Below, piece by piece: positions 1 through 5,076 of a stretch of 10,686 nucleotides of DNA. This DNA comes from Pseudomonadales bacterium (GTDB lineage Bacteria; Pseudomonadota; Gammaproteobacteria; Pseudomonadales; Moraxellaceae), in assembly GCA_013043915.1 (NCBI GenBank), contig JABEVH010000272.1, forward strand, positions 1 to 10,686. The letters run 5' to 3'. Below the pieces are notes generated by a model that was not told the DNA's origin, did not search any database, and saw only the letters and a list, made by a program, of their open reading frames with translations. The position numbers and the translations under genes are program-made. Each line of letters begins with the position of its first letter. Within the stretch, counting starts at the first letter, position 1.

Positions 1-222
1 AGCAGAGTAGGTATCACGCTGAACCAACCAGGCTGAGTGAGCATGTTTGCCGCCCAAGATATGCCATCGTTGGCTTAATTGCTTCTTGTGGTATTCGGTG
101 CTCACATGGTCATATGGCGACATTTTTAAACTCCAAGTGTTCAGTTCGATCAGTTGGCTACCGGCTCTTTCAGCCCTGTGTTTCAACCTCGCCATGAAGT
201 ACCCTGGTGCTTTGACGTTGAC
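1..222 (-). pseudogene. Transposase fragment (TnpB/IS1341-like zinc-ribbon region), runs off left edge
   Basis: The minus strand is open from about position 222 to the left edge. It reads KAPGYFMARLKHRAERAG, then SQLIELNTWSLK, then YDHVSTEYHKKQLSQRWH, and close to the edge VQRDTYSA. This order (a G-x-x-[IVL]-x-E-[FL] strand, then a K-K-x-L-S-x-R-x-H block, then Q-R-D-x-[YF]-S-A) is what I remember from the C-terminal zinc-ribbon part of OrfB/TnpB-type transposases. The usual Cys pairs of the ribbon are not visible here. Upstream of about 222 the frame stays open but no longer resembles the family, so the N-terminal part appears to be lost or replaced by the toxin-antitoxin segment. The rest of the C-terminus would lie to the left of the window. 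The family call rests on remembered motif order, not on an alignment. Confidence 0.5.
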
Positions 223-270
223 TGAGCAGCAGCGATACCAAAATGCAGGGACTAACAAACAAATGTTTCC

Positions 271-314
271 CGTCAAAATGACGAGGCGGGGTAGATGCGA
301 TTGTGTGCTACAAT
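271..314 (+). promoter_or_regulatory. Extended -10 promoter of the relB module with nearby palindromes
   Basis: TACAAT at 309-314 is preceded by TGC at 306-308, which makes an extended -10 element. No -35 hexamer is visible, as is common for such promoters. A palindrome CGTCA-aaa-TGACG lies at 271-283. A second one with arms GTGTG (303-307) and CACAC (321-325) straddles the -10 and the expected transcription start. RelB/DinJ antitoxins normally repress their own operon by binding such sites, so these are operator candidates. The operator role is inferred. Confidence 0.45.
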
Positions 315-342
315 GTGGCTCACACGCTTGGAGGGTCAAATC

Positions 343-603
343 ATGTCCGCGAATGCCGTAGTCCGTGCCCGCATCGACGAGCACATCAAGGAAGAAGCGA
401 CCGTCGTGCTGGCGGCGATGGGATTAACCGTGTCCGACGCTTTTCGCATCATGTTGACCCGAGTCGCTCGCGAGGGCGCGTTGCCGTTTGAACCGCTGGT
501 GCCGAACGCCACCACCATTGAGGCGATGAAGGAAGCGCGTCGTGGCAACTTAGAAACCGTGACCATCGACGATCTCCATGCGGTGCTTAATGCGGACGAT
601 TAA
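343..603 (+). CDS. RelB/DinJ family antitoxin
   Basis: This 86-residue protein has the usual RelB/DinJ plan. An N-terminal ribbon-helix-helix starts with VVRARIDEHIKEEA and continues through LAAMGLTVSDAFRIMLTRVA. The C-terminal toxin-binding tail includes PNATTIEAMKEARRGN and ends DDLHAVLNADD. The family dimerises, represses its own operon and masks a RelE/YafQ-type mRNA endonuclease in the cytoplasm. The start at 343 is chosen because GGAGGG (330-335) sits 7 nt upstream; an upstream ATG at 295 has no comparable site and adds an unrelated leader. The gene overlaps the following toxin reading frame by 14 nt, typical of translational coupling. The toxin is broken, so this antitoxin is probably an orphan. 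The gene appears richer in GC than the AT-rich sequence around it, which fits acquisition by transfer. Confidence 0.88.
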   Translation: MSANAVVRARIDEHIKEEATVVLAAMGLTVSDAFRIMLTRVAREGALPFEPLVPNATTIEAMKEARRGNLETVTIDDLHAVLNADD

Positions 604-864
604 GCAGTCTGGCCAATTTAAGCGAGACCTGAAACGCGAAGCCAAAGGCCCACATCGTCAAGCGCTCCAAAGTGATTTTGTTGCCATCATCACGGCTTTG
701 GCGAATGACCAGCCGCTGGCCGAGAAGCACCGTGACCATGCGCTTACCGGCGAATGGAAGGAACACGTCACGTCAAGCCTGACCTGGTATTGATTTACCG
801 CAAACCGGATGACGTAGTGTTACAGCTCGTTCGCCTCGGCTCACATAGCGAGCTTGGTCTGTGA
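590..864 (+). pseudogene. YafQ-type RelE-superfamily toxin, frameshifted
   Basis: Two reading frames together make one YafQ-like mRNA interferase. From ATG 590, 59 residues read MRTIKQSGQFKRDLKREAKG and on to HRDHALTGEWKEH (ending at 766). The rest, HVKPDLVLIYRKPDD and then LVRLGSHSELGL, follows in another frame from 769 to the stop at 862-864. In YafQ proteins the joint normally reads W-K-x-[YH]-R-D-x-H-V-x-P-D. Here the R-D-x codons are missing except for two bases (767-768), a net loss of 7 nt. The break lies in a CACGT-CACGT direct repeat (764-773), where slippage is easy. Read straight through, the protein stops after 68 residues, losing the second histidine motif (HVxPD) and the third (GSH) that YafQ uses for catalysis. 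It should be inactive. The start overlaps the antitoxin stop by 14 nt. A sequencing error cannot be excluded. Confidence 0.85.
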
Positions 865-1039
865 AGACGGTTAGGCCCAACATGTTGATAGTGTTTAGAA
901 TACAGATGTAGGAGAGCATGTCATAGGTAGGGTGAAGTATCTCGGTGTAGATTGATATAGGAATGACGGTCACTGGAACTATCAGTCCGCTGTAGACGCA
1001 GATATATCTGTACCACCGCGATGTTGATGCGATGACCAT
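773..1039 (-). CDS. Possible small membrane protein, C-terminus probably replaced
   Basis: I do not recognise this 88-residue reading frame and it may not be a gene. In its favour: AGGGAG (1047-1052) lies 7 nt before the ATG; a perfect TTGACA (1087-1082, minus strand) is followed after 17 bp by a weak TAAGTT (1064-1059); and the first 60 residues look natural, with many C-ending codons. Residues about 11-31 (RYICVYSGLIVPVTVIPISI) and 42-59 (LSYICILNTINMLGLTVF) could be two membrane helices separated by a short loop. From about residue 63 the frame is only the antisense of the broken toxin's 3' end. The original C-terminus was therefore probably cut off when the toxin-antitoxin segment came to lie next to it. 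The predicted transcript start would be very close to the ribosome site, which weakens the promoter call. Confidence 0.3.
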   Translation of the reverse strand: MVIASTSRWYRYICVYSGLIVPVTVIPISIYTEILHPTYDMLSYICILNTINMLGLTVFTDQARYVSRGERAVTLRHPVCGKSIPGQA

Positions 1040-1084
1040 GCTTTGTCTCCCTGCTGCAAACTTAAGACTGCCATGATTTTATGT

Positions 1085-1182
1085 CAAGAAAATGACATGG
1101 GTTAGCAGGGCAAATAGGGTGATGTTGACCTGCTTGTTGAGAGGTAGGGTGTCCTTGTTCTGCTAACCGTATGATTTTCTTG
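1085..1182. repeat. Long imperfect inverted repeat, arms 1085-1108 and 1160-1182
   Basis: The left arm contains CAAGAAAAT (1085-1093) and GGTTAGCAG (1100-1108). The reverse complement of the right arm contains the same two blocks in the same order (1182-1174 and 1168-1160), with 6 versus 5 differing bases between them. The arms enclose 51 bp. The left arm also overlaps a smaller palindrome, ATGTCA-agaaaa-TGACAT (1081-1098), which covers the TTGACA of the possible minus-strand promoter. It may be a paired regulator-binding site or the ends of a small non-autonomous element. No coding sequence fits inside it. Confidence 0.6.
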
Positions 1183-1230
1183 AGCTGTCATTTCTTGTGC
1201 TGCGTTTGTTACCTGTGTCTTTCATAAAAA

Positions 1231-1246
1231 ACACAATATCTTGTGT
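1231..1246. promoter_or_regulatory. NrdR box upstream of nrdJ
   Basis: ACACAATATCTTGTGT is a 16-bp near-perfect palindrome that matches the known NrdR box pattern (roughly ACACwATATATwGTGT). NrdR is an ATP/dATP-sensing zinc-ribbon repressor of ribonucleotide reductase genes, and the next gene downstream is a ribonucleotide reductase, so pattern and context agree. NrdR boxes usually come in pairs about 31-32 bp apart centre to centre. At that spacing I see no good partner; a degraded half-site ending in TTGTGC (1185-1200) is 46 bp away. The box overlaps a weak -10-like CACAAT (1232-1237), which fits repression by blocking polymerase. The nrdR gene itself is not in this window. Confidence 0.75.
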
Positions 1247-1416
1247 TTTCTGTTGGAAAATAGGCTTTAGTTAGTGCATCATGCCTGACACAATAACAAC
1301 TTATTTGCGCGATTAACCTTGAGAAGCCCGTGTGGTTGCCTGCGGACTCGGGGTAAAAGTCATGTGTGGGTTGCAGGCCGGCGTAACGTAAAAGATCATC
1401 TATAGGTAGGTATTTC
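1247..1416 (+). other. About 170-nt leader of nrdJ, no gene seen
   Basis: Between the NrdR box and the nrdJ start there is no convincing reading frame on the + strand. The stretch has some fold potential: GCCTGC (1338-1343) can pair with GCAGGC (1373-1378), and GGTTGC occurs twice (1334-1339 and 1369-1374). AGGTAGG (1404-1410), 6 nt before the ATG, is the ribosome binding site. I looked for a cobalamin riboswitch because the enzyme needs B12, but could not identify the B12 box or the conserved core. Any regulatory RNA role is unproven. Confidence 0.35.
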
Positions 1417-3933
1417 ATGAGTGCAAAGACTATCAAGTTCCCTATGTTGCAGGGCTATCTTCCCTATGACATGCCAGCGCAAGCCGTCAGCTTGGACGTG
1501 TACCAGGAAAAATACGCTAAAAGCCATGAAAAGCACCCGGATGAAACACGCGCGCGCGTAGCAGCAGCGCTGGCCAAGGTGGAAAAATCAGATCATGAAA
1601 CGTGGACAGCTCGCTTTCTGGAGACCATGAAGTCGGGCTTTATCCCGGGCGGGCGTATCAACTCTGCTGCGGGCACTGAGATACAAGCTACCCTGATCAA
1701 TTGTTTTGTACAGCCTATCCATGATCGATTCTCTACGGAATCTGCTGATGAACCCGGGATAACGGTAGCGCTTGGTCAAGCCGCTGAAACCCTGCGTCGT
1801 GGCGGTGGAGTAGGCTATTGTTTTTCATCGCTTAGGCCGCGAGGGGCTCTGGTGCGAGGCACCTACTCCAGGTCGTCAGGGCCGGTCTCATTCATGAGTG
1901 TATTTAATGCCATGTGCGCCACGGTAGAATCCGCAGGTGCGCGGCGTGGAGCTCAGATGGGGGTTTTGGATTGTGATCATCCTGATATTGAAGAGTTCAT
2001 CCATGCCAAGGACAAGGGGGATCTCAGTAATTTCAATATCAGTGTCGCGGTGACGGATGCGTTTATGGAAGCCGTTGAAGCTGATGGTGAAATTGAGTTG
2101 GCTCATGAAGCGCAGCCGCATGATGACTTGCTGGCAACGGGGGCTTACCAGCGGTCTGACGGGCAGTGGGTATACAGAAAGGTCAAGGCTCGTGCTTTGT
2201 GGGATCAAATCATGGAGTCAACTTATGATCATGCAGAGCCAGGCATTCTTTTTATCGATCGTATTAATAAAGAGAACAACCTCTGGGCGCAAGAGAAAAT
2301 ACGGACGACCAATCCCTGTGGTGAGCAGCCTTTGCCTGATTATGGCTGTTGCTGTTTAGGTAGTATCAACCTGACTCTTTTTGTCCGCGATCCCTTTTCA
2401 GATAGGGCAGCATTTGATTTTGAGAGCTTTGCTCAAACGGTACGAACCTCAATACGTATGTTGGATAATGTGCTGGACACAACTTACTGGCCTCTGCCGC
2501 AACAACAGCGCGAGGCCATGAACAAGCGGCGCGTTGGCTTGGGGTTCTTGGGGTTAGGTGATGCCCTGGTGATGTTGTGCCTTCGTTATAGCTCTGTAGA
2601 AGGACGCGCCATGGCATCACGCATCTCAGAGATGATGCGTGATGAGGCTTATCGGGCATCGATTGCCTTGGCGCGCGAGAAGGGCGCTTTCCCCCTGCTT
2701 AATAAAGAAAATTACTTGCAAAGTGGTTTTGCTCGTCGCTTGCCTGACGATATTCGTAAAGATATTGCGGAGTTTGGGATACGCAATTCGCATCTGCTTT
2801 CGATCGCGCCGACAGGCACCATTACCCTGGCGTTTGCTGATAATGCTTCCAACGGTATCGAACCGGCTTTCTCTTGGACATATAACCGTAAAAAGCGTAT
2901 GCCTGATGGTGGTACACAGATTTATGAAGTGGCTGACCATGCTTACCGTCTCTACCGGCATTTGGGGTTGTTACAGCAGGGTGATGCGGATCATCTGTTG
3001 CCTGAGTATTTTGTCACGGCACTGAATATGTCGGCGCAAGACCATATGTTGATGATGGAAAGCGTGCAGCCCTTTGTGGATACATCGATCTCCAAGACGG
3101 TCAATGTGCCTGAAGATTATCCTTATGAGGAATTTAAGGATCTCTATCGCATGGCTTGGCGTGCAGGTTTAAAGGGTTTGGCAACCTATCGGCCGAATTC
3201 GGTGTTGGGATCAGTGTTGTCGGTTGGGCCTGAGCCTGGCGCAGCGGGTACGTTAGCTGCTCCGGTTGAAGTTAATCCTCTGCGCACCCAGTTTGATGGC
3301 CGACCGGCGGGTGACTTGGAAGGGATTACCTCCAAAGTAGAGTACATCACCGGAGAAGGCCGGAAATCGGTGTATCTCACGGTTAATTTCATGCGCGTCG
3401 ATGGTTCGATTGATAATCAAAATGTGACTATTGAACGTCCCATTGAATTTTTTATGCCAGCAGGGCAACGCGATGATGGCCAGCAGTGGATCACCAGTAA
3501 CATGCGTTTGCTGTCGCGTGTGGCGCGATCGGGTGGATCCATACCGGATACCCTGAAAGACATGCGAGAAGTGGTGTGGGATAAAGGCCAGGTGCGCTGT
3601 GGTTTTTATGAAAAGCAAGATGGAACCCAAGTGCCCATGTACCATAGCTCTGAAGTGGCTGCTATAGGATATGCCCTGCAGTGCCTGTTGCGTAAGCGAG
3701 GATTTCTCGATGCTGATGGTAACCAGGTGCCCGTGCTCGCTTTGGCGGAGCGCTTGGCGCGGCGTAATGAGGATGCGGCCTTGTTAGCGGCGGCGTTGTC
3801 AGCTTCCGCGATGGAAGCAGTCAAGCCCATGACCGGCGGTAAACCCTGTCCTGAGTGCCACGCCCTGGCCATGCGTAAAGTCGATGGGTGTTTAAAATGC
3901 GATAACTGCGGCGCTATAGGTACTTGCGGTTAA
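1417..3933 (+). CDS. nrdJ: Adenosylcobalamin-dependent (class II) ribonucleotide reductase
   Basis: This 838-residue cytoplasmic enzyme reduces ribonucleotides to deoxyribonucleotides, using a thiyl radical made by cleaving adenosylcobalamin; it needs neither NrdB nor oxygen. Visible landmarks: LINCFVQP with Cys96 (redox cysteine); TTNPCGEQPLPDYGCCCLGS with Asn299, thiyl Cys301, Glu303 and Cys312 as likely second redox cysteine (the spacing from Cys301 matches class II enzymes); and APTGTI (464-469), a phosphate-binding loop of the barrel. The C-terminus is a zinc-ribbon-like tail, CPEC at 811-814 and CLKCDNC at 825-831 with a final Cys837, known in class II enzymes to help re-reduce the active site. 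There is no N-terminal ATP-cone, so allosteric on/off control through that domain is not expected. The start at 1417 has AGGTAGG 6 nt upstream. An NrdR box lies about 170 bp upstream. No nrdA, nrdB or nrdD is in the window. Confidence 0.96.
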   Translation: MSAKTIKFPMLQGYLPYDMPAQAVSLDVYQEKYAKSHEKHPDETRARVAAALAKVEKSDHETWTARFLETMKSGFIPGGRINSAAGTEIQATLINCFVQPIHDRFSTESADEPGITVALGQAAETLRRGGGVGYCFSSLRPRGALVRGTYSRSSGPVSFMSVFNAMCATVESAGARRGAQMGVLDCDHPDIEEFIHAKDKGDLSNFNISVAVTDAFMEAVEADGEIELAHEAQPHDDLLATGAYQRSDGQWVYRKVKARALWDQIMESTYDHAEPGILFIDRINKENNLWAQEKIRTTNPCGEQPLPDYGCCCLGSINLTLFVRDPFSDRAAFDFESFAQTVRTSIRMLDNVLDTTYWPLPQQQREAMNKRRVGLGFLGLGDALVMLCLRYSSVEGRAMASRISEMMRDEAYRASIALAREKGAFPLLNKENYLQSGFARRLPDDIRKDIAEFGIRNSHLLSIAPTGTITLAFADNASNGIEPAFSWTYNRKKRMPDGGTQIYEVADHAYRLYRHLGLLQQGDADHLLPEYFVTALNMSAQDHMLMMESVQPFVDTSISKTVNVPEDYPYEEFKDLYRMAWRAGLKGLATYRPNSVLGSVLSVGPEPGAAGTLAAPVEVNPLRTQFDGRPAGDLEGITSKVEYITGEGRKSVYLTVNFMRVDGSIDNQNVTIERPIEFFMPAGQRDDGQQWITSNMRLLSRVARSGGSIPDTLKDMREVVWDKGQVRCGFYEKQDGTQVPMYHSSEVAAIGYALQCLLRKRGFLDADGNQVPVLALAERLARRNEDAALLAAALSASAMEAVKPMTGGKPCPECHALAMRKVDGCLKCDNCGAIGTCG

Positions 3934-3940
3934 GCTATGC

Positions 3941-3980
3941 GGTGAGCACCGCGCTGGTGTATCTGCGGCGGGTGCTCACC
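3941..3980. terminator. Strong hairpin between convergent genes
   Basis: GGTGAGCACC (3941-3950) pairs perfectly with GGTGCTCACC (3971-3980), leaving a 20-nt loop. The flanks AGCT-ATGC and ATAAGCT extend the pairing imperfectly. It starts 7 nt after the nrdJ stop and lies just before the end of the convergent small gene, a good place for transcript ends in both directions. No T-run follows on either strand, so it is not a classic intrinsic terminator. It may stabilise 3' ends or act together with Rho. Confidence 0.45.
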
Positions 3981-3998
3981 ATAAGCTCAAATACGAGA

Positions 3999-4196
3999 TT
4001 AAGCGTGCGTATTAACTATCGAACCTAATGTGCCGCTGTTGGATGGGGTGTTGGCGCTGGGAGCACTTACGCTGGGCTCATGACCATGATCGCCATCGCC
4101 ATCACTGCCTTTGCTGCTGGCTTTTGCGGTAGAGTTTGCCGAGGCTGGCGTATATATGGGTTTTAGGGCAGTGGAACTACTGATGGCAGATGTCAT
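3999..4196 (-). CDS. Small Ser/Thr/Ala-rich protein with an Asp/His stretch
   Basis: This 65-residue protein has no known function that I can state. It starts MTSAISSSTALKPIYTP, carries SKGSDGDGDHGHE around residues 28-40 and ends SNSGTLGSIVNTHA. I recall similar small proteobacterial proteins that pair a Ser/Thr-rich body, a D-x-D-G-D segment and a G-[ST]-[IVL]-[IV]-N-T-x-A C-terminus. The D-G-D-G-D-H-G-H run could bind metal, but that is only a composition argument. AGGAG lies about 8 nt before the ATG, which supports a real gene. There is no signal peptide or membrane helix, and the low-complexity make-up suggests an intrinsically disordered protein. It is convergent with nrdJ and divergent from the START-domain gene, so it has its own transcription unit. 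Confidence 0.72.
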   Translation of the reverse strand: MTSAISSSTALKPIYTPASANSTAKASSKGSDGDGDHGHEPSVSAPSANTPSNSGTLGSIVNTHA

Positions 4197-4228
4197 GATG
4201 TGCTCCTGTTAAACCTGATGTTGTTGGA

Positions 4229-4332
4229 TTAACCCCTCATTTCTGTTATCGGCTCACGGTTGAAGAACTTTAGGGGGGTTAAGGAAAATAAGTGACTTTA
4301 TTTTATCATTGATTAATGATACATTGTATCAT
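4229..4332. promoter_or_regulatory. Divergent intergenic region with stacked palindromes
   Basis: Three symmetric elements lie between the two divergent genes. TTAACCCC (4229-4236) pairs with GGGGTTAA (4275-4282) across 38 nt. ATCATT (4305-4310) pairs with AATGAT (4315-4320) across 4 nt. ATGATAC (4316-4322) pairs with GTATCAT (4326-4332) across 3 nt. The last two share bases and form an ATCAT/ATGAT array just upstream of the START-domain gene, near weak promoter-like hexamers (GTGACT 4292-4297 with AATGAT 4315-4320 at 17 bp). This looks like an operator region, but the regulator is unknown. Confidence 0.4.
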
Positions 4333-4366
4333 GGTTAATTGTGGTGGCATGGTGAGAGCATTATCT

Positions 4367-5062
4367 ATGAAACACAGGCTCTGGATAGACTGGCGGTGGG
4401 TAGGAGTCCTCATGTGCTTGAGTTTCTGGCATACCGCTACAGCGGATGAACGTCCTGCTAGTGAAGGTTCCTGGGTGAGGGTAGTTGATCAACCTGAAAA
4501 TAGATTGACTATCGATACTCGTTCCATGCAGGGTACAAATGTACGAGAGTTTCGAGGAGAAACCGTAGTTAAAGGCACCCTGGCATCCCTGATAGCTGCG
4601 ATTCAAGATACGGCAAGAGTCCCGCAATGGATGCCTCATGTAGCCCGAGTAACGCTGGTGGCTCCCGATAAGAACCAGCACAGTGAAATCTATCTGGTCA
4701 TTCATGTGCCCTGGCCTTTGCATGACCGTGATGCTTTTGTTGATGTTCACTGGAGCCAGGATGCGAGTACGCATGCTGTGCATGTGGTGGGTCGTAGCCG
4801 CGCGGGGGGAGCTGGATTGCAATCGGGTTGTGTTCGTATGCCGGAAATGGATATGGACTGGACATTCACCCCGTTGGGTCATGGCAATGTTGATGTGGTT
4901 TTTCGCGGCTTTGGATTGCCTGGTGGGATAGTCCCCAACTGGGCAGCCAATCTGGTGGTCACCGAACTGCCTGAGGGTAGCCTGAAGCATTTGCAGGCTC
5001 AGATCAATTTGCCGCAGTACCGAAGTGTCCATATGCCCGGTTTACTCGAGCCGCAAGACTGA
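4367..5062 (+). CDS. Secreted START/SRPBCC-domain protein
   Basis: From ATG 4367 the protein has 231 residues. It begins with a signal peptide: MKHRLWIDWR, a hydrophobic core WVGVLMCLSFWHT and an ATA|DE cleavage site after Ala26. The mature part has START-domain (StAR-related lipid transfer, SRPBCC fold) features: TVVKGTLASLIAAIQDTARV, PQWMPHVARVTLV, then IYLVIHVPWPLHDRDAFV, which is a typical START 'PWP-x-x-x-RD' block, and later DMDWTFTPLGHG. The fold makes a hydrophobic pocket for lipids or similar ligands; the ligand here is unknown. GAGAG (4354-4358) 8 nt upstream supports this start, although ATG 4349 in the same frame is possible. The gene ends 14 bp from the stop of the convergent cti gene, another periplasmic lipid-related protein, so a shared role in envelope lipids is tempting but unproven. 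Confidence 0.8.
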   Translation: MKHRLWIDWRWVGVLMCLSFWHTATADERPASEGSWVRVVDQPENRLTIDTRSMQGTNVREFRGETVVKGTLASLIAAIQDTARVPQWMPHVARVTLVAPDKNQHSEIYLVIHVPWPLHDRDAFVDVHWSQDASTHAVHVVGRSRAGGAGLQSGCVRMPEMDMDWTFTPLGHGNVDVVFRGFGLPGGIVPNWAANLVVTELPEGSLKHLQAQINLPQYRSVHMPGLLEPQD

Positions 5063-5076
5063 AACGCGGTATGAGG

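Noticed and set aside
47..361. Plus-strand reading frame of 104 residues at the left edge
   Set aside because: It has no family resemblance, it overlaps the relB start in another frame, and the opposite strand carries transposase-like sequence here.
1320..1400. Possible cobalamin riboswitch before the B12-dependent reductase
   Set aside because: AGTCA around 1358-1362 faintly recalls a B12 box, but spacing and the following bases do not match and the conserved core elements are not recognisable.
1209..1418. Minus-strand reading frame of up to 75 residues across the nrdJ leader
   Set aside because: It runs antisense through the nrdJ start and NrdR box, and no ribosome site or family resemblance supports it.
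4361..5032. Long minus-strand frame (223 residues) inside the START-domain gene
   Set aside because: The plus strand has a signal peptide, START motifs and a ribosome site; the antisense frame has none of these.
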